Shown here piece after piece: positions 33,347-41,309 of a stretch of DNA of 64,000 nucleotides. Made by a program: the position numbers and the translations under genes. A model generated the notes under the pieces. It was not told where the DNA came from. It saw only the letters and a list, made by a program, of their open reading frames with translations, and searched no databases. Positions within the stretch are counted from its first letter, which is position 1; each line of letters opens with the position of its first letter. The stretch is from Amycolatopsis coloradensis (lineage in GTDB: Bacteria > Actinomycetota > Actinomycetes > Mycobacteriales > Pseudonocardiaceae): the NCBI RefSeq assembly GCF_037997115.1, contig NZ_CP150484.1, positions 4,040,871-4,104,870 of the forward strand, given 5' to 3'.

Positions 33347-34090
33347 ATGAACAGTGCGAAGACCACGCGCAGGACGGTATTGGCCGGCGCCGCGGCGGCC
33401 GCGGCGTTCGGCCTCGGCACCGGTACGGCCCAGGCGGAGACCTCGGGATCGAAGATCGGCATCCTGCTCTACGACGGTTTCAGCCTCCTGGATCCGACCG
33501 GCCCCGCCGAGGTGCTGTCCCGGCTTCCCGGCGCCACGGTGACGATGATCGCCGAGCACCGCGGCCCGGTGCGCACCGACACCCGGGATGTCGCGGTGGT
33601 GGCGGAACGTTCGGTGGCCGAGGTGGACCGCCTGGACGTGCTGCTGGTCCCGGGCGCGGGCAACCGCGGCACGGTCGCTGCCATGGAGAACCCGGTCCTG
33701 CTCGAGTGGATCCGGCGCATCCACCGGCACACGACCTGGACCACGTCGGTGTGCACGGGAAGCTTGATCCTCGGCGCGGCAGGGCTGCTTCGCGACCGGG
33801 CCACCACGTACTGGGCCTCGGCGGACTACCTGGAGAAGACCTTCGGTGTGCGCTACGTGGCCGACCGGTACGTCCAGGTCGGCAAGGTCGTCACCGCGGC
33901 GGGGGTGTCCGCCGGGATCGATCTCGCGCTCCATCTCGCGTCCTTGCTGGCCGGGGAGCGGATCGCCCGCGGTATCCAGCTCGCCGTCGAATACGACCCG
34001 CGACCGCCGTTCGACTCGGGTGACGCCGCGAAGGCGAGCCCGGAGCTCAAGACGCTCGCCCTGAAACTGCTCGCCGAATCGCAGGAGTAG
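33347..34090 (+). CDS. Secreted DJ-1/PfpI-family protein (isonitrile hydratase-like)
   Basis: 247 aa DJ-1/PfpI-fold protein: KIGILLYDGFSLLDPTGPAE at the start of the domain and TSVCTGSLILGAAGLLRDR around the elbow cysteine. The closest kind is isonitrile hydratase (InhA)-like. Unusually it begins with a twin-arginine signal (TTRRTVLAGAAAAAAFG, ending AQA), so it is probably exported through Tat. It lies 20 bp after the AraC/GATase regulator gene and is likely co-transcribed. Confidence 0.83.
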   Translation: MNSAKTTRRTVLAGAAAAAAFGLGTGTAQAETSGSKIGILLYDGFSLLDPTGPAEVLSRLPGATVTMIAEHRGPVRTDTRDVAVVAERSVAEVDRLDVLLVPGAGNRGTVAAMENPVLLEWIRRIHRHTTWTTSVCTGSLILGAAGLLRDRATTYWASADYLEKTFGVRYVADRYVQVGKVVTAAGVSAGIDLALHLASLLAGERIARGIQLAVEYDPRPPFDSGDAAKASPELKTLALKLLAESQE

Positions 34091-34228
34091 CCCGCGGCGC
34101 GTCGGCCCACGAACAGGCAGAGTCGGGACCGCAGGAAATCAGGCTGTCAACGGTGATCGGACCGGTCAGGGGACGGCGGGAATCGGAGCCGGCGTCTACG
34201 CCAAGTTCAACTGGCTCTCGCTCTTCCA

Positions 34229-34408
34229 ATGCCCGTACACCACTTGCCCGCCGACGAGGTGGCGGCCATCTGCCAGTTCCCGGTATGGAAGAGTCCCCGG
34301 GACGGGAACCGGGTTCTTCTCCTCAGCCATCAGAACAATCACGTGGGCTTCGCGGATATCGGTGACGTCGTCGCGCAGAACGGGACGTTCACTCCGCCTG
34401 CCTGCTGA
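34229..34408 (+). CDS. Small hypothetical protein (59 aa)
   Basis: Open frame from ATG 34229 to TGA 34406-34408. The translation MPVHHLPADEVAAICQFPVW, KSPRDGNRVLLLSHQNNHVG and NGTFTPPAC has balanced, protein-like composition, unlike the Arg/Pro-rich shadow frames around it. It overlaps the 3' end of the SpoIIE phosphatase gene on the other strand by 20 bp. No ribosome site or family was recognised; it may be the end of a longer lost gene. Confidence 0.35.
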   Translation: MPVHHLPADEVAAICQFPVWKSPRDGNRVLLLSHQNNHVGFADIGDVVAQNGTFTPPAC

Positions 34409-35603
34409 GGCTCCCCCCGGGAAGTGGCCGTCGGACGGCGAGGACGACGGTGTCGTCGGCGTGCAGGACGACGTCGTGCATCCGGCCGGCCAGTTCCCGG
34501 GGAAGCTCGGTGATGGGGAGGGTGGCGTACGCGGGGGCGAGATCCAGGAGCCGGTCTTGGCCTTCGAGATAGTCCTTGCGGCTTTCGACGAGGCCGTCGG
34601 TGTAGAGGAGCAGGGTGTCCCCGTGGTCGAGGGTGTGGTGGCGGAGTTCGGGGCTGCCGGGATCGGGGAAGCCGATCCCGCGGCCGACGACCGGGGAGCG
34701 CAGCAGCCGCGCTCGACCGTCCACAGTGGCCAGCACGGGAGCGGGGTGGCTGCCGTTGGCGAGGGTCAGTTCGCCGGTCGCGGGGTCGATCCTGGCGAGG
34801 ATCACGGTCGCCATGAGGTCGGGCTCGATCGTGGCGAGGGTGCGCGCGGTACGGGCGATGAGGTCGCGGAAGGGGTGGCCTTCCAGCGCGAGGGTGCGGA
34901 TCGCGTGGGTGACGGTGAGGGCATGGCGGGTAGAGGTGACACCGTGCCCGACTGCGTCGACGAGGGTGATGTGCAGCTGACCGCCGGGAAGGACGAACCA
35001 GTCGTAGAGGTCGCCGCCGGTGGGGGAGTCCTGGTCGGTCGGCGAGTAGTGGACGGCCAGTTCGAGCCCCGGCACGGCGGGCGGGCCGGGCCGTAGCGCG
35101 TCTTCGAGTTCGCGGAAGATGACGGAATGCGCGCGGCGGAGTTGTTCGTCGCGCTGTTCGAGTTCGATGTACATGGCCAGCACGCCGCTGTTGGTTTCGG
35201 CGAGTTCGTGTTTGAGCTCCCGCTGTTCCTGCGCGAGCGCGTCGGCGCGGGCGATGAGCGCGAGGGTTTCCTCGTCGGTGGCCTGGTCGTCGCCGGCCGG
35301 GACGGGATGCCGGACGGCTCCCGTGGGGAGGTGCCAGGTGAGGCTCGTGCCGTCTTCGGCGTAGGGCAGCAGCGGGAGGGTGTTGCGCCGCGGTCGTTCG
35401 ACCGGGTGGGGGAGCCGGACGGTGACCGCGAGGAGACCGTCGGTGGTGGTGGTTTCGAGCGTGACTTCCGTGCCCGTGCCGAAGGCCGGTTCGGCGAGCA
35501 GCGTCGCGGCCATGACGAGACGGGCGCGGTCTTCGACGGGGACGCCGGCTACGGCGCAGGCGGCGCGGAGGCGGCGGCGGAGCCGGGCGAGGTGTGGATG
35601 CAT
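34389..35603 (-). CDS. PP2C/SpoIIE-type serine phosphatase
   Basis: 404 aa. An N-terminal region resembles a degenerate GHKL domain (to about 90). A coiled segment follows (LAQEQRELKHELAETNSGVL, about 125-160), then a SpoIIE PP2C domain with GGDLYDWFVLPGG, LVDAVGHGVTS and LLLYTDGLVESR, whose aspartates bind Mn. Such enzymes dephosphorylate STAS antagonists or stressosome proteins. Last gene of the RsbRST operon; its ATG at 35603 overlaps the upstream stop by one base. Confidence 0.85.
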   Translation of the reverse strand: MHPHLARLRRRLRAACAVAGVPVEDRARLVMAATLLAEPAFGTGTEVTLETTTTDGLLAVTVRLPHPVERPRRNTLPLLPYAEDGTSLTWHLPTGAVRHPVPAGDDQATDEETLALIARADALAQEQRELKHELAETNSGVLAMYIELEQRDEQLRRAHSVIFRELEDALRPGPPAVPGLELAVHYSPTDQDSPTGGDLYDWFVLPGGQLHITLVDAVGHGVTSTRHALTVTHAIRTLALEGHPFRDLIARTARTLATIEPDLMATVILARIDPATGELTLANGSHPAPVLATVDGRARLLRSPVVGRGIGFPDPGSPELRHHTLDHGDTLLLYTDGLVESRKDYLEGQDRLLDLAPAYATLPITELPRELAGRMHDVVLHADDTVVLAVRRPLPGGSLSRQAE

Positions 35604-36613
35604 CAGTCGAGCTGGTCCGGGTGGAGGGCGATCATGGCGGCGTCGTCGCGGGGGTTGCGGTGACGGTGGGAGAGATCGGCGGCGAGGAGCAGCGCGTTCG
35701 ACGGCTGCGTCGCGTTCGCCGGTGTGCGCCAGGTGTGGTCGACGCCGTCGGTGTGCAGTACGACGAGGTCGCCGGCGGTGAGCGCGGTGTGCCGGACTTG
35801 AGCGGCGGGCAGGGCGTAGCCGACGACACCGGGGATGCTGAGCAGCAGTCGCGACCGGCCGTCCGCGCTGATCGTCGTGCCGCTGACGTTGCCGACTCCG
35901 CAGAATTCGAGCCTGCCCGCCGCGATCCGGGCGAGCGCGACGGCGGCGCCGCGGGTGGTGCGCAGGGCGCGGTGCATGGTCGCCAGCTGATGGGGGAACG
36001 GGCGGTCGGGGTTCTGGCGGAACACGCGGATCGCCGCGTCGGCGGCTTCGGCGGCGTCGGGCCCGTGCCCGAGGCCGTCGACGACGACCGCGGCCCAGCC
36101 GCCGGTCAGTTCGGCGAGGGCGATGGCGTCACCGCAGTGGTCTTCCCCATCGCGGGGGAGGCAGAAATGCCCGACCGCGGCGGCGGGTCCGGCCGGTGTC
36201 CCGGGGAGGAGGATCCGGGCCGCGGCGAGGGTGCCGGACCGGGGCGCCGAGCGGATCCGGAAGACGGTGGCCATCCTGCCGACCGCGCCGAGGCCGGTGC
36301 CGAGCGTGCCGGTGGTGGTGTTGCCGTCGAGCAGCCAATGTCCGACGTCGGCCATCCCCGGGCCGTCGTCGGCGGCGAGGACGTCGATGCCGAGCCCGAT
36401 CGCGGGCGGCTGCACGACGATCGAACCGTTGATCGCGTGCCGGTCGAGGTTCCCCGCCAGCTCGGAGGTCACGACGGCCGCGCGTTCGGTGAGTACCGAG
36501 GGCAGCCCGCCTGCCCGCCCGGTCTCACGGGCGGTCCGTGCGGCGGCGTAGACGGCGCTGGCGTGGTCGACGCGCAGGTGGCGCGAGGGCGGGGGAACCA
36601 CGATGCCGGTCAT
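35603..36613 (-). CDS. GHKL ATPase fused to PP2C phosphatase (RsbT/RsbX-like)
   Basis: 336 aa combining a serine-kinase/ATPase domain (AAVVTSELAGNLDRHA, then DDGPGMADVGHW and TGTLGTGLGAVGRMA, about 45-140) with a compact PP2C domain (VVVDGLGHGPDAAEAAD, LVVLHTDGVDHTW, about 145-336). The layout is that of RsbX-like phosphatases fused to an RsbT-like ATPase. Those reset stressosomes by dephosphorylating RsbS/RsbR. The start at 36613 overlaps the RsbT stop (ATGA). Confidence 0.83.
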   Translation of the reverse strand: MTGIVVPPPSRHLRVDHASAVYAAARTARETGRAGGLPSVLTERAAVVTSELAGNLDRHAINGSIVVQPPAIGLGIDVLAADDGPGMADVGHWLLDGNTTTGTLGTGLGAVGRMATVFRIRSAPRSGTLAAARILLPGTPAGPAAAVGHFCLPRDGEDHCGDAIALAELTGGWAAVVVDGLGHGPDAAEAADAAIRVFRQNPDRPFPHQLATMHRALRTTRGAAVALARIAAGRLEFCGVGNVSGTTISADGRSRLLLSIPGVVGYALPAAQVRHTALTAGDLVVLHTDGVDHTWRTPANATQPSNALLLAADLSHRHRNPRDDAAMIALHPDQLD

Positions 36614-37047
36614 GGCTTCCAGCGCGTGATCGTGATGGTCGTGCCGCGGCCGGGGGCGGTGTCGATGGTGAATTCGTCGACGAGGCGGCGTGTGCCGCCG
36701 AGGCCGTGCCCGAGCCCGGCGCCGGTGCTGAAGCCGTCGGTCATCGCCTGGTCGACGTCGGCGATGCCGGGCCCGTCGTCCCGGACGCGCAGCCGCAACC
36801 CGATCCGGCCGCGGTCGTCGCGGAGCACGGTGATCGTCATGGTTCCGCCGCCACCGTGGATGTAGGCGTTGCGAACCAGTTCGCTGGCCGCGGTGACGAT
36901 CTTCGTCTGGTCGACGATGGAGAACCCCGCGGCGACCGCGCTGGACCGCACGGCGTGCCGGGCGGTGAGCAGATCCTCTTCGGCGCGGACGGCGTGTTCG
37001 AGGGGCGGAACGTCGCGTCCGGGGTCGGTGAGTTCGTCAGGGAGCAT
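36610..37047 (-). CDS. rsbT: RsbT-type serine/threonine kinase
   Basis: 145 aa GHKL kinase. The N-box is ASELVRNAYIHGGGG, the G1 box is VRDDGPGIADVDQAM, and GFSTGAGLGHGLGGTRRLVD is the lid/G2. RsbT phosphorylates the STAS domains of RsbR and RsbS and, when released, activates a downstream phosphatase. The ATG at 37047 lies inside the end of rsbS (11-bp overlap), the classical order rsbR-rsbS-rsbT. Confidence 0.85.
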   Translation of the reverse strand: MLPDELTDPGRDVPPLEHAVRAEEDLLTARHAVRSSAVAAGFSIVDQTKIVTAASELVRNAYIHGGGGTMTITVLRDDRGRIGLRLRVRDDGPGIADVDQAMTDGFSTGAGLGHGLGGTRRLVDEFTIDTAPGRGTTITITRWKP

Positions 37048-37423
37048 GAGGCGCCTCGGCGGGGCGGCGCCAGCCCAGCAGTTCCATCGCCTGTTCCGCG
37101 TTGAGCGCGGTCCGGACACCGGTGAGCTGGAGCCCGAGTTCGGACAGCGTGATCGCGACCGCGGGGCGCATCCCGGCGACGATCATCGTGGCGCCGAGCA
37201 GGCGTCCGGTGTCGGCGAGCTGCATCAGGACCCGCGCGACGAAGGAGTCGATGATCTCCAGCCGTGAGATGTCGATGATGACGCCGCGGATGCCTTCGTC
37301 GGAGATGCGGGTGGTGAGCTCTTCGGTGAACCGCAGGGCGGTCTTGTCGTCCAGGTCGCTGAGCAGGCCGGTGAGCAGGATGTCGCCGAGCCGCAGGATC
37401 GGCAGTCCCGCCTCGGCGCTCAC
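37037..37423 (-). CDS. rsbS: RsbS-type STAS protein
   Basis: 128 aa single STAS domain: LPILRLGDILLTGLLSDLDD at the start and IIDISRLEIIDSFVARVLMQ with the phosphorylatable serine (SF) typical of RsbS. It also has MIVAGMRPAVAITLSELGLQ. RsbS is the core scaffold of the stressosome. The GTG at 37423 overlaps the rsbR stop (GTGA). Confidence 0.87.
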   Translation of the reverse strand: MSAEAGLPILRLGDILLTGLLSDLDDKTALRFTEELTTRISDEGIRGVIIDISRLEIIDSFVARVLMQLADTGRLLGATMIVAGMRPAVAITLSELGLQLTGVRTALNAEQAMELLGWRRPAEAPHAP

Positions 37424-38289
37424 TCCGTCACCGCGCCCGCGTGGGTGCCGTCGCCGATGAGCCGCATCGCGGTGGCCAGCGCGTCGGCGAGGGAGCCGCG
37501 GGTGACGATATGCGACAGGTCGATGCCCAGCTGGGTGATGGTCTGCGCGATCGACGGCCGGATGCCGCTGACGACGCATTCCGCGCCCATGAGCCGGACC
37601 GCGCTGACGGTCTGCAACAGGTGCTGGGCCACCGCGGTGTCGACGGTCGGCACGCCGGTGATGTCGATGATCGCGACCCGGGCTTCGTGGGTCTGGATCG
37701 CCTCGAGGAGGTTGTTCATCACGACCTGCGTGCGCGCGCTGTCGAGGGTGCCGATCAGCGGCACCGCCAGCACGTGGCGCCACAGCCGTACGACCGGGGT
37801 GGACAGTTCGAGCATCTGGTTGTGCTGCTGGCGAATGATCTGTTCGCGCCCGGTGGCGTAGACCGCGAAGGTCAGCATGCCGGCGCTGTCGAGCAGTTCG
37901 CTGACCAGCAGCGCCGCCCGGTAGCGCAGTTCCGCGTCGTCGGTGTGCCGCTCGACGGCGACCAGCATCATGCGTTTGAGCGACAGGATCGCCATGGCGG
38001 TGGCCGACGGTTCGGCGCCCGCGCGGGCCCGGCGCTCCGACAGCGAAGTCAGCGCGTCACGGACCGCGCCGTCCCGCGCCACGATCCGGTCGGCGGGCAT
38101 CGTCGTGCCCAGTGCGGCACGCAGCGCTTCCAGCAGTTCGGCGGCCTCGCGGCGGAGATCCTGCTCGGTGTGCGCCACGGCGGGCGGCTCGAGCTGCCGA
38201 TGGACCCATTCGCCCACCAGCGTGGCGTGGTCGTCGTCGAGGGCCCGCGTCAGCAGCTCCCGAACGGGGGCATCGTCCGTCCCCAGCAC
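37420..38289 (-). CDS. rsbR: RsbR-type stressosome protein
   Basis: 289 aa. The N-terminal about 160 residues are a helical globin-like sensor domain as in RsbRA (start VRELLTRALDDDHATLVGEW). The C-terminal STAS domain begins near TPVVRLWRHVLAVPLIGTLD and contains VAIIDITGVPTVDTAVAQHL, with the expected threonine phospho-sites. RsbR and RsbS build the stressosome shell. The GTG at 38289 has AGGAGG upstream. The promoter region contains an imperfect palindrome (38335-38358), probably bound by the MarR protein encoded upstream. Confidence 0.85.
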   Translation of the reverse strand: MLGTDDAPVRELLTRALDDDHATLVGEWVHRQLEPPAVAHTEQDLRREAAELLEALRAALGTTMPADRIVARDGAVRDALTSLSERRARAGAEPSATAMAILSLKRMMLVAVERHTDDAELRYRAALLVSELLDSAGMLTFAVYATGREQIIRQQHNQMLELSTPVVRLWRHVLAVPLIGTLDSARTQVVMNNLLEAIQTHEARVAIIDITGVPTVDTAVAQHLLQTVSAVRLMGAECVVSGIRPSIAQTITQLGIDLSHIVTRGSLADALATAMRLIGDGTHAGAVTE

Positions 38290-38334
38290 CGTTGTCCTCC
38301 TGCGGTTTGGGGCGCGCTCTGCTGTGCGCCGGTG

Positions 38335-38358
38335 AACTATTGTCGTATGACAACAGTT
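38335..38358. promoter_or_regulatory. Imperfect palindrome in front of rsbR
   Basis: AACTATTGTC-GTAT-GACAACAGTT: ten-base arms with nine matching positions. It lies in the about 100 bp between the MarR gene stop and the rsbR start, in A/T-rich DNA that also holds the rsbR promoter. Its size and symmetry fit a MarR-family operator. Confidence 0.55.
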
Positions 38359-38386
38359 GAGAGGGTACCCCCGCAACAGCGGGGCC

Positions 38387-38863
38387 TCACGGCGCCCCGC
38401 GGCCGACCTCGTCCCCGGTGCCGGCGGCGTGGTATTCCCGCAGTCCGGCGGCCAGCGCGGCCCTCCCGGCGGGGGTCATCTTCTCGAGTACCGCCTCGAC
38501 GTTCTCCCGCCGCCGGGCGCGGATCTCCCGCAGGTACCCGCGCCCGCGCTCGCTCAACCGCAACATGAGTTCGCGGCGGCTGCGGGTGCTCGGCAGGCGT
38601 TCGAGGAAACCGACCGCTTCGAGCCGGTCGCAGAGACGGCTCACCAGTGGCGGGGTCGAGCCGAGCAACTCGGCCAGGGTGCGCAGGTTCAGCCCGTCGT
38701 GGTGGTCCAGGGCGATCACCGCGCGTAGCTGGGCGGTGGACAGCGGCCGCGGGGAGACGTCCTGCATCCGCTCGACCACGAGCTCGACGAGGCCGGGCAG
38801 GTCGTACACCGCAGCCGTCCCGTCCGGGGTTGGCTGCTCGCGGGACCGATCCACGGTGTCCAC
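38387..38863 (-). CDS. MarR-family regulator upstream of the stressosome operon
   Basis: 158 aa winged-helix regulator. The core is LSTAQLRAVIALDHHDGLNL, TLAELLGSTPPLVSRLCDRL (recognition helix) and the wing STRSRRELMLRLSERGRG. It lies directly upstream of rsbR on the same strand with a palindrome in between, so it probably controls rsbR expression and links the stressosome to a chemical signal. The GTG at 38863 was chosen for AAGGA upstream; a GTG three codons later is possible. Confidence 0.83.
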   Translation of the reverse strand: MDTVDRSREQPTPDGTAAVYDLPGLVELVVERMQDVSPRPLSTAQLRAVIALDHHDGLNLRTLAELLGSTPPLVSRLCDRLEAVGFLERLPSTRSRRELMLRLSERGRGYLREIRARRRENVEAVLEKMTPAGRAALAAGLREYHAAGTGDEVGRGAP

Positions 38864-38998
38864 TCTGGCATCCTTATGCTCGTTCCTGCAGCACAGCTCA
38901 CGCGAATCGCCGTAGACCGGCACGCCGGGGCGGCGCAGACTCAACAGACTCAACGTGTGCCTGCCCGGTGCGCGATCCGGTGAGCGGGAGGCGGGGCG

Positions 38999-40204
38999 TT
39001 GGACAGATCCCTGGCGGTGGAGCGTCTTTTGCGGGGCGTCCCTCCTCACGACCTGCCCGCCGCCCTGCGCTCGGCGCTTTCCGAGCATTTCGGGGCGCGG
39101 GCGGTCGAGCTCCTGATGGCCGATTACGCCCTCACCGAGCTGTGCCGGGTGAGCACGCTGCCCTACACGTCGGACCCGATCCCGGTCGAGGGCACGACGC
39201 CGGGGGCGGCCTTCGTCACGCAGGCCGCCACGTTCGACCACGACGGCGCGAGCGTGACCGGGTACCTGCCGGTCAGCGTCCGCGGTGACCGGCTCGGGAT
39301 CCTCGCGGTGACCCTGCCCGAGGAGCCGGAACCACCGGTGTGGGCCGAACTCGAGCGGTTCGCCGAAGCGCTGGCGCACGAACTGTTCGTCGCCGACCGC
39401 GACACCGATCTCTACATCCAGGCCCGGCGTTCCTCCCGGCTGACGCTGGCCGCGGAGATGCAATGGCAGCTCCTGCCCGGCCGGGCCTGCACGCGCGCCG
39501 AATTCGCGCTGGGCGGCCAGCTCGAACCCGCGTACGCCATCTACGGCGACTGCTTCGATTGGTCCGCCTCCGCTCACAAACTCGCCGTCACGCTCATCAA
39601 CGGCATGGGGGAGGGCAGCGAAGCCGCGCTGCTGACCAATCTCGCCGTCAACGCGCTGCGCAACGCCCGCCGCGCCGGAGTCGCCCTCGACGCCCAGGCC
39701 GAACTCGCCGACCAGGCGCTCTACGCGCACTATCGCGGCGCGCAGCACGTCTCGGCGTTGCTGCTGGAGTTCGACCTCGCCACCGGAACGGCCGACGTCG
39801 TCGACGCGGGATCGCCGCGCTTGTGGCGGCTGCGGGACGGAAAAGCCGAGCAGGTCCACTTCGACGACCAGCTGCCGCTCGGCACGTTCGAGGACACGCT
39901 CTACACCGCCCAGCGATTCCAGGCCGTCGACGGGGACCGGTTCGTGTTCGTCAGTGACGGCGTCTACGACGCGGCCGGGCCGCACGGTGAACGCTACGGG
40001 GAACGCGAACTCGCCGAGGCGGTCGTCGCGACCGCCGATCTGCCCGCCGCCCACGTCCCGGGCTCCGTGCTGAGGGAACTCACCACCCGCCGCCACGGCG
40101 AGCAGGCCGAGGACGACGCGATGGTGGTCTGCCTCGACTGGTTCGGGCCGACTCCGCTTTCGGGCCCGGGTCCGAGTCACGCCGTCTCGGTGGGGACGCG
40201 CTAG
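38999..40204 (+). CDS. SpoIIE-type PP2C phosphatase
   Basis: 401 aa. Residues about 20-130 look like a GAF-type sensor, then a short linker (RRSSRLTLAAEMQWQLLPGR, the usual lead-in to SpoIIE domains), then PP2C motifs with GDCFDWSAS, NGMGEGSEAAL and FVFVSDGVYDAAG. The usual aspartate in DGMGHG is N, so metal binding may be changed. A TTG at 38999 after GGGAGG is the likely start. It is divergent from the MarR gene and convergent with the RsbW-like gene, so it probably acts in the same partner-switch network. Confidence 0.8.
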   Translation: MDRSLAVERLLRGVPPHDLPAALRSALSEHFGARAVELLMADYALTELCRVSTLPYTSDPIPVEGTTPGAAFVTQAATFDHDGASVTGYLPVSVRGDRLGILAVTLPEEPEPPVWAELERFAEALAHELFVADRDTDLYIQARRSSRLTLAAEMQWQLLPGRACTRAEFALGGQLEPAYAIYGDCFDWSASAHKLAVTLINGMGEGSEAALLTNLAVNALRNARRAGVALDAQAELADQALYAHYRGAQHVSALLLEFDLATGTADVVDAGSPRLWRLRDGKAEQVHFDDQLPLGTFEDTLYTAQRFQAVDGDRFVFVSDGVYDAAGPHGERYGERELAEAVVATADLPAAHVPGSVLRELTTRRHGEQAEDDAMVVCLDWFGPTPLSGPGPSHAVSVGTR

Positions 40205-40214
40205 GGCGGTCCGG

Positions 40215-40736
40215 TCAGGAGGCCGTGTTCTGGCGGAGCGCGGCAGGCCGCCACACCATGGCCACCCGCGTGCCGTGCGCACCGGTGTCGATGGTCATCT
40301 GGTCGGTGACCTCGTCGATCAGGCTCAGGCCACGGCCACCGGAAGCGGGCTTGTCCGTACGCGACCGCGCCGCGGGGATGCCGTCCCCCGTATCGGTCAC
40401 CGTGACCGTGATCGCGTCACCCGCCCAGTCGGCATAAAGGCGGACCCAGCCTCGCCTGCCGGGGTAGGCGTGCACCGCCGTGTTGGCCATCGCCTCGTAC
40501 GTGGCGATGGTGATGTCGTACTTGCTGTTCGCGTCGATGGGCAACGCGTCCAGCCAGTCCCTCAGTTTCCGGCGGAGCAGGGCGGCTTCGCCTGCCTGTG
40601 CCGGAACGAGCTCCTCGAAAGCCGACCTCACGGCGGTGTCGATCGGTGCGCCCAGGACGGCTCCGGACCCCGTATCAGCCACGTCGGCGTCGGAGTCGCT
40701 CCTCTCCATGCTCGGGTCTGGAGTATGTCGATACAC
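40215..40736 (-). CDS. RsbW-like anti-sigma factor / ATP-binding kinase
   Basis: 173 aa GHKL protein. The N-box is TYEAMANTAVHAYPG, the G1 box is DTGDGIPAARS, and GGRGLSLIDEVTDQM is the G2 region. RsbW-type proteins bind a sigma factor and phosphorylate a STAS antagonist. The GTG at 40736 is supported by AAGGAG seven bases upstream and is preferred to an ATG at 40709. No sigma factor gene is adjacent. Its neighbours are SpoIIE phosphatases and the RsbRST operon. Confidence 0.82.
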   Translation of the reverse strand: MYRHTPDPSMERSDSDADVADTGSGAVLGAPIDTAVRSAFEELVPAQAGEAALLRRKLRDWLDALPIDANSKYDITIATYEAMANTAVHAYPGRRGWVRLYADWAGDAITVTVTDTGDGIPAARSRTDKPASGGRGLSLIDEVTDQMTIDTGAHGTRVAMVWRPAALRQNTAS

Positions 40737-40827
40737 GATCTACTCCTTCCTCGTCGACCGCGCCCCATGGCCGCCGGCGTCATGGCACTGAATACCCACG
40801 ATGTCCATTTCCTATTCGCGAAGTGTG

Positions 40828-41250
40828 TCAAGAGGTCTCGTCGGTGGAGAGCAGATCGTGCTCGTCGACGGCGGACCGGGCAAGGGTCTTGCAGCCGTTG
40901 TCGTCGAACAAGATCGTCAGCCGGTCCCGGTCCACCGACATCACCACACCTCGCCCCATTCGGCGTGCCGGACGGCGGTGTCGACGGCGAATTCACCGGC
41001 GCCAGCCGGAGATGGCCGGGCCGGAAATCGTGGCCCCACGCGGAACGCAATGAGCTTCGTCACGACGAGCAGCGAGAGGCCCGACTCGGCCACATTTTCT
41101 TTGGCCGGCTGTTCGGGGAAGAGGAACAGGTATTCCGCCTCGCTGTCCTCGATGCCGTCCATCTGGTCGTTCTGCAGGGCGACCAGCGGGGAGACGACGA
41201 GTGTGGCGCCGTCCAGCGCCACGGTCGGCACCTGGCGACTCCGCACGCCT
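40828..41250 (-). pseudogene. Internally deleted RecQ-family helicase gene
   Basis: Three pieces of a RecQ-like helicase occur in order on the minus strand but in different frames. The first has VPTVALDGATLVVSPLVALQ with NDQMDGIED and EYLFLFPEQPAKENV (about 41246-41070; helicase motifs Ia/Ib). The second is WGHDFRPGHLRLAP (about 41040-41000). The third is the C-terminal tail EWGE..VVMSVDRDRLTILFDDN and LARSAVDEHDLLSTDETS, ending at TGA 40828. The Walker A region, DEAH box and whole second RecA domain are gone. A relic, not a functional helicase. Confidence 0.7.
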
Positions 41251-41309
41251 GTCTGTCACCAGCCGGTGGTACCCCCGCTCCGCACGGAAAACGTGGCCGG
41301 CGTGCGACC

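Noticed and set aside
38864..40282. N-terminal extension of the MarR frame opposite the SpoIIE phosphatase gene
   Set aside because: Antisense to a motif-complete phosphatase; MarR homology starts only after 38863.
40941..41246. 101-codon open frame as an intact small gene
   Set aside because: Its sequence is only motif Ia/Ib of a RecQ-like helicase and continues in other frames, so it is listed as part of a pseudogene.
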